A DNA stretch of 64,000 nucleotides, taken from NCBI RefSeq assembly GCF_047739745.1, contig NZ_JBLLVA010000012.1, positions 97,757 to 161,756 on the forward strand, in the 5' to 3' direction. This DNA comes from Pseudaminobacter sp047739745. GTDB taxonomy: Bacteria; Pseudomonadota; Alphaproteobacteria; Rhizobiales; Rhizobiaceae. This document shows, piece after piece, positions 7,344-17,025 of this stretch (its first letter is position 1; each line of letters starts with the position of its first letter). The position numbers and the translations under genes were made by a program. The notes below the pieces were generated by a model. It searched no databases and was not told where the DNA came from. It saw only the letters and a list, made by a program, of their open reading frames with translations.

Positions 7344-9479
7344 TTAGAGGAGCTTGTCGGGCGTGACGGGCAGCTCTCGGATGCGCTTGCCGGTAGCGTG
7401 GAAAATCGCGTTCGTGACCGCAGGGGCGACGCCGACCATCGCGATTTCGCCCAGTCCCTTCACGCCGAGCGGGTTCACGTGCGGATCATTTTCTTCGACG
7501 AAGATCACATCCATGACCGGGGGCGCATCGGCATGAACCGGGACCGCGTATTCGGCGAGGTTAGCGTTCATGACGCGCCCGTTGCGCGGGTCAACGACGG
7601 AATGCTCCATGAGCGCCATGCCGACGCCGCCAATCATGCCGCCGATGCATTGGCTGCGGGCCGTCTTAGGGTTGACGATGCGGCCAGCCCCATAGGCGCC
7701 GACAATGCGTCGCACGCGCGTCTCGCCAAGATCCGGATCGACCGCGACTTCCGTGAACACGGCGCCAAAGGAGTGCATGGAAAATCGCTGGCTCGCATCG
7801 CCTGGTGTCGAGTCTGCCGTCGCCTCAATCAGTTGGCCGATACGGCTCATCGCCTCCGCAAGGTCATTTGCTCCGCCGCGGGCAAGCGCATCCTCCCTCG
7901 CCTTGCGGCAGGCTTCCTGTACGGCGCTGCCGACGCTCGCCATGGTCATTGAGCCACCATGCGGGGGCGTTTTCGGCAGCCGACTATCGCCGAGGCTGAA
8001 CTTCACCCGCTCGAGAGGTAAGCCGAGTGCCTCGGCTGCCACCTGGGTCATCGATGTCCAGGTGCCCGGGCCCATGTCGCTGGCCGCGCTCGCCACCTCG
8101 GCGGTGCCATCCGGCAACAGGCGCGCCATAGCGGAAGCGGGCGCAAAATTCATCGGGTAGGTCGCGCTCGCCATACCCCAGCCGATCAGCAGCCGGCCAT
8201 CCCGCATGGACCGCGGTTCGGGGTTGCGCCCGCTCCAGCCGAAGCGCTCGGCGGCAAGTCGATAGCATTCTCGGGTTGAGCGGCTCGAGAAAGGCAGCTT
8301 TTTGAACTCATCAAGCTCCGGCTCATTTCGCAGCCGGAGTTCGATCGGATCGCTGTTTAACGCCACGGCAAGCTCGTCCATGGCGGCTTCGAGCGCAAAG
8401 ACGCCGCTCGCCTCACCTGGAGCGCGCATATAGGTCGGCGTGTGCACGTTCATGGGCGCGATACGATGGCGCGTGTAGACGTTCGGACAGGCATGGAGAA
8501 ACTGGCTTGCACTCAGGAGCGCCTCCGAGAATTCCTCGTAGGTGGACGTCTCCTCATGTCCATCGTGCAAGATGGCGGTGAGGCGCCCATCGCGCGAGGC
8601 GCCGAGCGCGATGCGCTGGACCGTGTGCGGGCGATAGCCGACGCCGTAATACATTTCGCGTCGGGACAGCACCAGCTTCACCGGGCGTCCAGCTACGCGT
8701 GCGCCGAGTGCCGCCAGCGTCACATGCGGCCAGGTGCGCAACGCCGCGCCGAAAGCGCCGCCGACAAATGGCGAGACGACGTGGATGTTCTCAGCCGGAA
8801 TGCCGAACACGGCCGCGATCTCGTCAGCCACGCCATGCACGTACTGCGACTTGTCCCACAGCGTCAAGCGGTCGCCCTCCCAAGCGGCAATGGTGGCGTG
8901 CATCTCGATCGGATTGTGGTTTTCCCGCGGGATTACATAGGTCTGATCGACTCTGACCTCGGCCGCCTCGAGGGCGCGATCGGGGTCGCCACGCCGCGTC
9001 TCCGGTGGCTGTGTGGAGCCTTGGTCGGTCTTTTGCTGCGTCGGCAGCACCGGCTCGACCCGGGCAATATCGGTGGTTCCGGCTTCGGGTGCATAGGTGA
9101 CCCGAACCAGCATCGCTGCGTGGGCGGCCTGCTCGAAAGTTTCGGCGACGACGAGGCCGATTGGCTGGCCTTGGTGGTTCACCCGGTCGTCCTGAAGCAC
9201 GTGCAGACGCTCACCGACCACCGGGTCTGTAAATCCCTTGTGCGAAGCGTAGGCCAGCTTGGGCGCATTGCGAGGGGTGAGAACGGCGATGACGCCCGGC
9301 GCTTGCTCTGCTTCCGCTGTTTCAATCGTGGTGATATGGCCGGCCGAGACCGTGCTGCGCACGACCGCCGCGTAGGCCTGGTTTGGTTGGTCGAACTCGG
9401 CGGCGTAGGTCGCCTGGCCCGTGACCTTCTGTCGCCCGTCGACGCGGCTAATGGACTTCCCGATGAGGGCGGTGGTCAT
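7344..9479 (-). CDS. paoC: aldehyde oxidoreductase, molybdenum-binding subunit (PaoC/YagR-like)
   Basis: A 711-residue xanthine oxidase-family large subunit. The segment GVKGLGEIAM contains the active-site glutamate (about residue 678), and VSPFVGGAFGAALRTW and APGEASGVFALEAAMDELA are cofactor and substrate-channel blocks. Length and gene order match PaoC of the E. coli periplasmic aldehyde oxidoreductase, which binds molybdopterin cytosine dinucleotide and oxidises aromatic and other aldehydes. The ATG at 9479 overlaps the upstream stop (ATGA); a longer frame reading into the FAD gene is an artefact. No PaoD/XdhC-type maturation gene follows in the window. Confidence 0.9.
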   Translation of the reverse strand: MTTALIGKSISRVDGRQKVTGQATYAAEFDQPNQAYAAVVRSTVSAGHITTIETAEAEQAPGVIAVLTPRNAPKLAYASHKGFTDPVVGERLHVLQDDRVNHQGQPIGLVVAETFEQAAHAAMLVRVTYAPEAGTTDIARVEPVLPTQQKTDQGSTQPPETRRGDPDRALEAAEVRVDQTYVIPRENHNPIEMHATIAAWEGDRLTLWDKSQYVHGVADEIAAVFGIPAENIHVVSPFVGGAFGAALRTWPHVTLAALGARVAGRPVKLVLSRREMYYGVGYRPHTVQRIALGASRDGRLTAILHDGHEETSTYEEFSEALLSASQFLHACPNVYTRHRIAPMNVHTPTYMRAPGEASGVFALEAAMDELAVALNSDPIELRLRNEPELDEFKKLPFSSRSTRECYRLAAERFGWSGRNPEPRSMRDGRLLIGWGMASATYPMNFAPASAMARLLPDGTAEVASAASDMGPGTWTSMTQVAAEALGLPLERVKFSLGDSRLPKTPPHGGSMTMASVGSAVQEACRKAREDALARGGANDLAEAMSRIGQLIEATADSTPGDASQRFSMHSFGAVFTEVAVDPDLGETRVRRIVGAYGAGRIVNPKTARSQCIGGMIGGVGMALMEHSVVDPRNGRVMNANLAEYAVPVHADAPPVMDVIFVEENDPHVNPLGVKGLGEIAMVGVAPAVTNAIFHATGKRIRELPVTPDKLL

Positions 9480-10474
9480 GCGCGTGCTCCCGCGGTTTCG
9501 ACAGCGCGAACGATGGCGCGCTGCATCAGTTCGATCTTGAAATCGTTGTGGCCACGTCCCTGTGCACCGGCGGCGGCGAGCGCCGCGGCCTTCTGGAGCG
9601 GCGCGAGGTCGAGGCTGGCACCACCCAGCGCAGCCTCGACCTGCGGAACGCGCCACGGCTTCGTGCCGACTCCACCAAGCGCGATGTGCGCTTGTTGGAT
9701 GCGGGTCCCATCCATCTCGAGCGCCACCGCGGCGGACACGACCGCGAACTCGAAGGAGGCACGGTCGCGCACCTTGAGATAGTGCGAGCGCCGCGCTACC
9801 GGGCTGGCCGGCACCACGATGGCGGCGATTACCTCACCCGGCTCGAGCACCGTTTCGATGTGCGGTGTGTCTGCGGGCAGGCGGTGGAGGTCGACGAGCG
9901 GAACGGCCCGCTCCCCATCTGCGCCTTTCACCTCAACCACCGCATCGAGCGCAACAAGCGCCACCGCGAGGTCCGATGGATGGGCGGCAATACAATTCTC
10001 GCTCGTGCCAAACACCGCATGCCAACGGTTTTCGCCACCGATCGCGGCGCAGCCGGAGCCTGGAGCCCGCTTGTTGCAAGCTTCATACCCGACGTCGCGA
10101 AAATACGGACACCGCGTGCGCTGCAAGAGGTTGCCGCCAATCGTCGCTTGATTGCGCACCTGGGGGCTTGCCGACTCAAGGAGCGCCTCGGAGATGACGG
10201 GGAACTGTTCGATCACGCCAGGGTGCGCCGCCACCTCGGCCATCGTGGCTGCGGCGCCAAGCCTCAAGCCCTGCGGGCCGACTTCTATTCGGTTATCCAG
10301 AAGACCGGCAAGGCTGACCAGCCGCTCGGGCCGGCGGACATACTCCTGCAGAAGCTGCACCATATCTGTGCCGCCGGCGATATATTCGACAGGCGCGTCG
10401 TTACGCCCAGCTTGGGCGCGCAAAGCGATCGCGGCTTCGAGATCGCGCGGACGCTCAAGGAAAAAGGGGTGCAT
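9476..10474 (-). CDS. paoB: aldehyde oxidoreductase, FAD-binding subunit (PaoB/YagS-like)
   Basis: A 332-residue member of the CO dehydrogenase flavoprotein family. YIAGGTDMVQLLQ is the first FAD-binding loop and ATIGGNLLQRTRCPYFRD the second. The cysteines that follow (RTRC, EACNK, GSGC) correspond to the insert that holds an extra 4Fe-4S cluster in PaoB, so this subunit probably carries both FAD and an iron-sulfur cluster. It transfers electrons from the small subunit. It is joined to paoC by a 4-bp overlap and to paoA by a 3-bp gap. Confidence 0.9.
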   Translation of the reverse strand: MHPFFLERPRDLEAAIALRAQAGRNDAPVEYIAGGTDMVQLLQEYVRRPERLVSLAGLLDNRIEVGPQGLRLGAAATMAEVAAHPGVIEQFPVISEALLESASPQVRNQATIGGNLLQRTRCPYFRDVGYEACNKRAPGSGCAAIGGENRWHAVFGTSENCIAAHPSDLAVALVALDAVVEVKGADGERAVPLVDLHRLPADTPHIETVLEPGEVIAAIVVPASPVARRSHYLKVRDRASFEFAVVSAAVALEMDGTRIQQAHIALGGVGTKPWRVPQVEAALGGASLDLAPLQKAAALAAAGAQGRGHNDFKIELMQRAIVRAVETAGARA

Positions 10475-10477
10475 GGG

Positions 10478-11092
10478 TCAACCTCCTCCGACCGAGCTGG
10501 ACACTGTAGCGGCATCCAGGATAGCCGCGACGATGTGGTCGTAGGCGCCGCACCGGCACAGATTGCCGCTCATCCATTTGCGGATCTCTTGCGGCGAGCC
10601 GACATGGCCTTCGCCGATGCAAGCCACGCCAGCCATGATCTGCCCAGGCGTGCAATAGCCGCATTGGAAAGCATCGCGCTCGATGAAGGCGACTTGCAGT
10701 GGGTGCAGTTCCTCCCCCTGGGCTAAACCCTCGATGGTCGTGATCTCACGTCCCTCCACCAGGGCAGCGAGCGACAGGCACGATTTCACGCGCTTGCCGT
10801 CCATCAGCACTGTGCACGCGCCGCACTGTCCCAGGCCGCAGCCCTTCTTCGAGCCCGTGAGCTGCAGGTGCTCGCGAAGCGCGTCGAGCAGCGTCGTGCG
10901 GGGGTCGAAGGTCAGCCTTTGCTCGGTTCCGTTAATGCGCAGCACGAGATCGAGCGGAGCCGGTGCCGGCACCGTATCTTGCGCCGCCGCCGGCGACGTA
11001 AATTCAGGCATAAGGTTTGCTCCCGCAAGAGCGACGCCAGTCACCGCTGTGCCTGCCAAAAGCTCTCGCCTCGTCAAATCATAACTGGTCAT
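10478..11092 (-). CDS. paoA: aldehyde oxidoreductase, 2Fe-2S subunit with Tat signal (PaoA/YagT-like)
   Basis: A 204-residue protein. TRRELLAGTAVTGVALAGA near the N-terminus is a twin-arginine signal, so the folded complex is expected in the periplasm. The ferredoxin-like cluster motif is CGLGQCGACTVLMDGK with a fourth Cys in KSCLSL, and the second cluster motif is CGYCTPGQ with GNLCRCG. I start at the ATG at 11092 because AAGGGA lies eight bases upstream; a GTG at 11128 would add 12 residues before the signal. It is the first gene of the operon. Confidence 0.92.
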   Translation of the reverse strand: MTSYDLTRRELLAGTAVTGVALAGANLMPEFTSPAAAQDTVPAPAPLDLVLRINGTEQRLTFDPRTTLLDALREHLQLTGSKKGCGLGQCGACTVLMDGKRVKSCLSLAALVEGREITTIEGLAQGEELHPLQVAFIERDAFQCGYCTPGQIMAGVACIGEGHVGSPQEIRKWMSGNLCRCGAYDHIVAAILDAATVSSSVGGG

Positions 11093-12107
11093 GTCTTTGT
11101 CCCTTGATTTCGCTAGAGCGGGTTTCACCGGCCACTCATTCGAACCGGGAGCATCGATGGAGTGGCAGGTCGTTGCTCTTGCAGGCGGGACCGGCCATCG
11201 GGTCCCAACAATGGTTGCGGGCCGATGTTCCCGGCTGCAGCCAATTTTTTTCGGGTGAAATCCGGATTTGGCATCGCCTGGCTATGAGCGGGCGATTCAG
11301 GTATCGGCGCTGTGTCCGTCGCTGTCTTCCTCAGGCACCAGATCGCGATCGGCTGCCGCCGCCCACGTACCCTTCGAGTCTGGTCGGGCCGCAGGCGTTC
11401 GATGATGGTAGTCGGCTCATGGCCGCGCGATTGTACGGCTCGGGCCAAGTCGTCGCTTACCATCAGCCTTGCGCTAGTATGGCGGTCGGGCGCTCGAGCC
11501 GGCTGCCGCACATGAACTCGGACGCGATCAGAACCGCTACGCACAGCGCCATCGACAGCACCGCGCCCGACGCGGCGCAGTCATCTAAAAGGCGATGTCG
11601 TAGGTGGTTTCCATGGCAGGCATCCCTCCGGGGCGGCAGGCGGTCCGTTCACACCGCCAGTACACGCTCGCTCAGGAAATAGCCTCCTCACGTCAATCGC
11701 GTTGGAGGGACCAATCCACTGCACTTATCGATCCAGGCCACAAATAGCGATGGAACGATCTTTTTCAAAAGGTCGCGAGAAAGATTATCGGCCCTTTGCG
11801 GGGAGCCGAAAACGCGAGGCTCATTGTGGACTCTTGCTTCGTCCACATCACGCAAAGCGCACGGCAACCGCGTAATGCAGGAATGAGCTCAATCAAGTCG
11901 CCGCGACGACGCGAGGGTTGTGGGTGCCTGGAAACCCGCGTGCGGCAGGATCTCACGCGATCCAGGAATTTCGATGGTGGTTGTCAGCTTCAGATAACTT
12001 CACCGGTTTGCGTGGTTCTTGCACAGATGTTCTCGGGATCAGGAACCCAACGAGCATTGCGGCATTGTGAGAGACTACTCTCAAAGCCTCTCCTCAAGGA
12101 AAACAGC
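11093..12107. other. one-kilobase region with at most a gene relic
   Basis: This region between the pao operon and katE has open frames on both strands, but none has a convincing product, and compositional coding signals are weak. The only protein-like stretch is the possible MFS relic at 11463-11623. The katE promoter must lie near the right end, but I cannot place it with confidence. Confidence 0.5.
11463..11623 (-). pseudogene. possible N-terminal relic of an MFS transporter
   Basis: A GGAGGG ribosome site precedes an ATG at 11623. The frame begins MPAMETTYDIAF and stops, but after a one-base shift it continues DDCAASGAVLSMALCVAVLI and ASEFM, which resembles the first membrane helix of sugar-efflux-type MFS proteins (VLIASEFLPVS). 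It then ends at 11463. Assignment is tentative because only about 40 residues are available. Confidence 0.3.
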
Positions 12108-14219
12108 ATGGCCAAGAATTCGGGACGATTGTCGGACAAGCTCGCGACAATTCATGATCAGAGGCTCGAGCGCGGGCAGGGTGGGGAGCTGCATCAGATA
12201 GCGGAAGGTGATACTCCCATCCTTACGACCGCCCAGGGTGGCCCGGTCTCCGACGACCAGAACTCGCTGAAAATCGGTGCGCGCGGTCCCACCGTCCTGG
12301 AAGACTTTCATTTCCGCGAGAAGATTTTTCATTTCGACCATGAGCGCATTCCCGAACGCGTGGTTCACGCACGCGGCTACGGTGCCCACGGTTTTTTCGA
12401 GACATATGAATCTTTAGCCGCTTACACGCGGGCGGACATCTTTCAACGGCCTGGCGAGAAAACTCCGGCCTTTGTCCGCTTTTCAACCGTCGCCGGCTCG
12501 AAAGGTTCTTTTGACCTGGCTCGCGATGTTCGCGGCTTCGCGGTGAAGCTCTATACCAAGGAAGGCAACTGGGACATCGTCGGCAACAACATCCCGGTCT
12601 TCTTCATCCAGGATGCGATCAAGTTTCCCGACATGGTGCACGCGGTGAAGGAGGAGCCGGATCGGGCCTTCCCGCAGGCGCAATCCGCGCATGACAATTT
12701 CTGGGACTTCATCTCGCTCACGCCGGAATCGATGCACATGATCATGTGGATCATGTCGGACCGAGCCATTCCGCGCTCGTTCCGATTCATGCAGGGCTTC
12801 GGCGTTCATACGTTCCGGCTGGTCAATGCAAAAAGCGAATCCACCTTCGTCAAGTTCATCTGGAAACCGAAACTTGGCATGCAGTCGGTGGTATGGAACG
12901 AGGCGGTCAAGATCAATGGCGCCGATCCGGATTTTCACCGTCGTGACCTGTGGGATGCGATTCAATCTGGAGACTTCCCCGAGTGGGAATTGAACCTTCA
13001 GCTGTTCGACCAGGAGTTCGCCGACAGCTTCGACTTCGACGTGCTCGATCCAACCAAGATCATCCCGGAAGAGGTCGTTGAGCCCATACCTGTTGGGCGT
13101 CTGGTCCTCGACCGCATGCCCGACAATTTCTTCGCCGAGACCGAGCAGGTCGCGTTCATGACGCAGAACGTACCGCCCGGCATCGACTTTTCCAACGATC
13201 CGTTGCTCCAAGGCCGCAACTTCTCCTATCTCGATACGCAGTTGAAGCGGCTGGGCAGTCCGAACTTCACCCACATTCCGATTAACGCGCCTAAATGTCC
13301 GTTCCACCATTTCCAGCAGGACGGGCACATGGCGATGCGCAATCCGGTTGGCCGGGCAAACTATCAGCCGAACTCGTGGGGTGAGGGACCACGGGAAAGC
13401 CCGCAAAAAGGTTTTCCGACATTCGCCAATCCCGAGGAAGGCCACAAGGCGCGGCTGCGCCCGGAAAGCTTTGCCGATCACTACAGTCAGGCGCGGCAGT
13501 TCTTCATCAGCCAAACCGCGACCGAGCAGCGGCACATCGTCATGGCGCTGACCTTCGAACTCAGCAAATGCGAGAACCCTGTCATTCGCGAGCGAATGGT
13601 TTCGCATCTGCTCAACATTGATGAAACGCTCGGTAGTGCGGTGGCCGACAAGCTGGGCATCACCAAACTACCCAAGCCGGCCGAGGCGGCTGTGCCGCCG
13701 CGCGATGATCTTGCCGCCTCCCCCGCTTTAAGCATCATTGAAAACGGGCCCGAGAGTTTCGCGGGGAGAAAGGTGGGCGTACTCGTGAGCCCTGGCGCCG
13801 ATGCCGCTTTGCTGAAGAAGCTCCGATCGGCGATTGAGAAGGAAGGTGCGGTGATGGAGGTCATCGCACCGAAAGTCCGTGGAGTCGAGGCAGCAGACGG
13901 CAGTTGGATCGAGGCCAAGCACATGATCGACGGCGGACCCTCGGTTTTGTTCGACGCCGTGGCGCTGATCCTCTCTGAAGAAGGCGCGGAGCGCCTGACG
14001 GGTGAGGCCGCCGCGCGAGACTTCGTCGCCGACGCCTTTGCTCATTGCAAGTTCATCGGCTTCTGCGCCGGCGCCATCCCGGTGCTGCAAAAGGCCGGCA
14101 TCGACCCGGACGCCGACGAAGGTCTCATCAGTCTCGATGATCCGCAGATGATTGCCACATTTATCGAGTCCTGCCGCAGGCTTCGTCTTTGGAGCCGGGA
14201 GATGGCGGTCAAACTGTAA
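12108..14219 (+). CDS. katE: large-subunit catalase (HPII/KatE type)
   Basis: A 703-residue clade II catalase. The distal histidine is in ERVVHARGYGAHG, the distal asparagine in DIVGNNIPVFFIQD, and the proximal haem tyrosine in RNFSYLDTQ. The extra C-terminal domain of this class (from about GRKVGVLVSPGADAALL to the end) has a flavodoxin/glutaminase-like fold without known activity. It removes hydrogen peroxide in the cytoplasm. The start is the ATG at 12108 with AAGGA seven bases upstream; the frame is open further upstream, but those 104 codons look non-coding. A small gene follows 29 bp downstream. Confidence 0.95.
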   Translation: MAKNSGRLSDKLATIHDQRLERGQGGELHQIAEGDTPILTTAQGGPVSDDQNSLKIGARGPTVLEDFHFREKIFHFDHERIPERVVHARGYGAHGFFETYESLAAYTRADIFQRPGEKTPAFVRFSTVAGSKGSFDLARDVRGFAVKLYTKEGNWDIVGNNIPVFFIQDAIKFPDMVHAVKEEPDRAFPQAQSAHDNFWDFISLTPESMHMIMWIMSDRAIPRSFRFMQGFGVHTFRLVNAKSESTFVKFIWKPKLGMQSVVWNEAVKINGADPDFHRRDLWDAIQSGDFPEWELNLQLFDQEFADSFDFDVLDPTKIIPEEVVEPIPVGRLVLDRMPDNFFAETEQVAFMTQNVPPGIDFSNDPLLQGRNFSYLDTQLKRLGSPNFTHIPINAPKCPFHHFQQDGHMAMRNPVGRANYQPNSWGEGPRESPQKGFPTFANPEEGHKARLRPESFADHYSQARQFFISQTATEQRHIVMALTFELSKCENPVIRERMVSHLLNIDETLGSAVADKLGITKLPKPAEAAVPPRDDLAASPALSIIENGPESFAGRKVGVLVSPGADAALLKKLRSAIEKEGAVMEVIAPKVRGVEAADGSWIEAKHMIDGGPSVLFDAVALILSEEGAERLTGEAAARDFVADAFAHCKFIGFCAGAIPVLQKAGIDPDADEGLISLDDPQMIATFIESCRRLRLWSREMAVKL

Positions 14220-14248
14220 CCGGTTCTGACCGACTGAAGGAGTTTTTG

Positions 14249-14758
14249 ATGCAGATCGTTCGAACCGAGGTCGCACGGGCGACTGGCCCAACCGGTGAGC
14301 CGATCCTGCGGGTTCTCTTTTGCGGCGAAGGCGGTGACTGCGTCACTGTCGATATGGCAAGGATCGAAGCGGGAAACGACCAGACGGCGCTCGAACGGGC
14401 ACGGGCAGTTCTGGTCCAGACCGCCACTTTCGGTCTAGCAGCCAACGATTACGACGCTAGGAGCAACGGTAATTTCGACGAAATCGCCGTCACCGCGGCC
14501 AATGACGAGAACGGCGGGGTTTACATCTTTGAATATCGTGACGGCGAGAGCAGCCGGCAGGTGCCGCCGTCCTGGATGCCGAGCTATGAAGCAGCGTGCG
14601 AGGAGGCGGTCCGCTGCGCGATCGAACTCCTGACGGATCGGCAGCCCGGTACAGACGATCTTTCAGCCTGGCTGGTGCGCGTGCGCGACGAGAACGGCAA
14701 ACTACTCTGTGCCATCGACGTGCAACAGGCGGAGGTGGCTCGCCAAATCGGACAATGA
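14249..14758 (+). CDS. conserved hypothetical protein with a DUF6894-like C-terminus
   Basis: A 169-residue soluble protein starting at an ATG with GAAGGAG six bases upstream, 29 bp after katE and possibly in its operon. The last 50 residues (SYEAACEEAVRCAIELL, then SAWLVRVRDENGKLLCAI) resemble the A-x-x-EA and V-x-DE-x-G-x-x-L pattern of small rhizobial DUF6894 proteins. The first 100 residues contain two beta-rich stretches (PILRVLFCGEGGDCVTVDMA; GGVYIFEYRDG) that I do not recognise. Function is unknown; the link with a catalase hints at a stress role but nothing more. Confidence 0.75.
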   Translation: MQIVRTEVARATGPTGEPILRVLFCGEGGDCVTVDMARIEAGNDQTALERARAVLVQTATFGLAANDYDARSNGNFDEIAVTAANDENGGVYIFEYRDGESSRQVPPSWMPSYEAACEEAVRCAIELLTDRQPGTDDLSAWLVRVRDENGKLLCAIDVQQAEVARQIGQ

Positions 14759-14938
14759 TCCGTCTCGCTGGTTCGAACCACACCGACAGTTCTGCTGATT
14801 GGACTGTGCGGGTCAGGGTCGAAGGCATGACGAGTGTCTCCTTCGAGTCCACTACGGCGTTCCCACGGTTGAGTTGCGGCTCTAAGGCTCGCTCGGGGCT
14901 CGTCTCGAGTAGTCATGCAAAGTGACGTCGCGAATGGC

Positions 14939-16060
14939 CTAGCGCATCAAGCCGGCTGCCCGAAGAGCATCCTCGATGAGCTGCTGCACCCCCGACCCCT
15001 TCGATGCCGGATGGCGCCGATGAACAGCCGACCCGTCGGATGGTTTCGGCGGCGGTCGTTTGCCTGCCGTAGAGGCCGACCGCACATAGGTGGCCTTGCC
15101 ATCGGACTGCGCGATGCGCCAAAAGCGCGCGATCTCTCGCGTGGAGGAGATGCCAACATCGAGCATGTAGGGTCCGGCTACGCCAAGGCCGTCGCCAATC
15201 GGTGTGCCGTGGCCGATGCCGGCGATCATGTTGATCTCGATCACCGCGTCGCCGGATGGGTCGCACCAAACCTGCTTTGCAATGACGCCGGTGGTCTTCG
15301 AGTAGGTCGGCCTCTCATCGAGCTTGTGCACGCCGCGCCACTGGCCGACCATGGATTCGGCGTTCGAGGGAACTACGGTTTTGTCGGCGCTGCCGTGCCA
15401 GATCGAAATTCTCGGCCATGGTCCCTGGTGATCGGACGCGCCGCGGAGCGCCCGCTGCAGCACCACGTGCGACGGACCGCCGTGGCCGCGCATGCGGTCA
15501 AACGCCTGCGAAATCGTCGTTGCGCTGCCAAAGGGCAGGCCGGCGATAATGGCTCCCCCGGCGAACACCTCCGGGTAGGACGCCAGCAGGGCCGCAGCCA
15601 TCGCGCCTCCCGCCGAGAGTCCGGTTACGAAGACGCGGTTGCGATCGAGGCGGTGGATCAAAACCATTGCATCGATCATCTGGCGGATCGAAAGTACCTC
15701 GCCAGAACCGCGCCTCGCATCGCCAGGCTGAAACCAGTTGAAGCACAGGTTCGGATTGTTGGTGCGCTGCTGCTCGGGAAAGAGCAGCGCGAAACCTTCT
15801 TCCTCGGCGAGCTCTGACCAACCGGAGTGATGGTTGTAGCCTGCTGCAGTCTGGGTGCAGCCATGGAGCACGACGACCAGCGGCGCGCCTTGCGGCAGGT
15901 GTTTCGGAATATAGTATTTTGCCTGCAACACCCCTGGGTTGGAACCGAAACCTAACAGAGTGGCAAGATTTTCGGGCGGACAGTCATTTCCGGCCGTGTA
16001 AGACGCATTTTGTGCTTTCAGCGCGCCGAGCCGCGCGATCGTATCGGAGAGTTTTCGCAA
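14939..16060 (-). CDS. PHB depolymerase-family esterase
   Basis: An alpha/beta hydrolase of about 373 residues. The nucleophile is in the lipase box GLSAGG, the acid is probably the Asp in WHGSADKTV and the base the His in GIGHGTP. PLVVVLHGCTQTAAGYN is the oxyanion region of the esterase/PHB depolymerase group. It may cleave polyhydroxybutyrate or other esters; there is no obvious signal peptide. I choose the TTG at 16060, preceded by AGGGA, because family members begin at RKLSDTIARL. The frame stays open for 59 more codons upstream with no homology. Confidence 0.82.
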   Translation of the reverse strand: MRKLSDTIARLGALKAQNASYTAGNDCPPENLATLLGFGSNPGVLQAKYYIPKHLPQGAPLVVVLHGCTQTAAGYNHHSGWSELAEEEGFALLFPEQQRTNNPNLCFNWFQPGDARRGSGEVLSIRQMIDAMVLIHRLDRNRVFVTGLSAGGAMAAALLASYPEVFAGGAIIAGLPFGSATTISQAFDRMRGHGGPSHVVLQRALRGASDHQGPWPRISIWHGSADKTVVPSNAESMVGQWRGVHKLDERPTYSKTTGVIAKQVWCDPSGDAVIEINMIAGIGHGTPIGDGLGVAGPYMLDVGISSTREIARFWRIAQSDGKATYVRSASTAGKRPPPKPSDGSAVHRRHPASKGSGVQQLIEDALRAAGLMR

Positions 16061-16631
16061 TGGAGCCGTCCCTGTTGTGACGCCCGGAATTGGACGGCAG
16101 TACTGTGTAACGTACTTGGAGCAATATCGTTGCTGCACCGCACAATAGCAAGGAAACGATTGAAGAGAACCCGGCCCGACCTTTAGAAGCAACAATGTAC
16201 ACGGCGAAGCTGAGAGCCCGATCTTCGCCGAACTCACACGGATGATCGGGTTATCAGCCGCACAACGACCAGCATTAAGGTAGGATAGACCCTCGCAGCC
16301 ATCCGTCGATGTCAGTCCTGTTGCCGCAACTGCTCCAGCGGGTCGGGCCCCGAGCTACCGCGGGAGAAACCAGGACCGTCGAGCGTCAAGGGATATCCAG
16401 CTTGCCAACCGGCGGGCGTCGGCGAAGATAACCGGGGGTAAAACCGCCCAAGTACGGCGTGGCTGATCAGGGCGGCCGGGCCGCCTCGATGATCAGGCAG
16501 TAGAATAACCTGCAATGACCGCTCGCATCGTGATCAACCGCCGTGGACCTCTGACAGAATGAAGTCGCGCGGCGGGTGAACGGACCGCAGCCACCGCGTT
16601 GAACGAAACGCCATCAGGACAGTTTGGTTAC
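16061..16631. other. intergenic, no gene seen
   Basis: About 570 bp between the divergent esterase and SemiSWEET genes. It must hold both promoters, but neither can be pinned down. Short open frames on both strands lack ribosome sites and recognisable products. Confidence 0.45.
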
Positions 16632-16952
16632 ATGGAAACAGTCACTCTCGTCGGCTATCTCGCAGCCCTGTGCTCGATGACCAGTTTCACTCCGCAAGCC
16701 TGGAAGATCATCAAGACCAGGGACACGGGCAGTATCTCTGCACCGATGTATGCCATCACCGCTTTGGGATTCGCCTGCTGGTTGGCATTCGGTATTATGA
16801 AGAATGAGTGGCCCATCATCATTACCAATGGTGTTTGCCTGGTCCTTTCGGCGTTCATTCTGCTGATGACCGTTCTTCCTCGCGCCCAGAAAGAAGCGGT
16901 TGCCGAGACACTCGACCCAGATAAATCGGGATCGAGAAAATCTGAACGCTAA
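16632..16952 (+). CDS. SemiSWEET-family sugar transporter
   Basis: A 106-residue protein with three membrane helices. FTPQAWKI holds the PQ motif, and the triple-helix layout (GYLAALCSMTSFTPQ; ISAPMYAITALGFACWLAFG; IIITNGVCLVLSAFILLM) is that of a bacterial SemiSWEET, which works as a dimer and facilitates sugar diffusion. The ATG at 16632 leaves the first helix at the N-terminus; an upstream TTG at 16599 would add eleven polar residues. It is a single gene with no operon partner. Confidence 0.9.
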   Translation: METVTLVGYLAALCSMTSFTPQAWKIIKTRDTGSISAPMYAITALGFACWLAFGIMKNEWPIIITNGVCLVLSAFILLMTVLPRAQKEAVAETLDPDKSGSRKSER

Positions 16953-17025
16953 GTCAGATCAGGGTTCAAGACCGTTCGACAAGAACTGCTGGGTCGACTG
17001 CGGTGACCGAAGGCGTGGGCCTTGG

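Noticed and set aside
12483..13607. 374-codon minus-strand frame inside katE
   Set aside because: Antisense shadow of a well-conserved catalase in GC-rich DNA.
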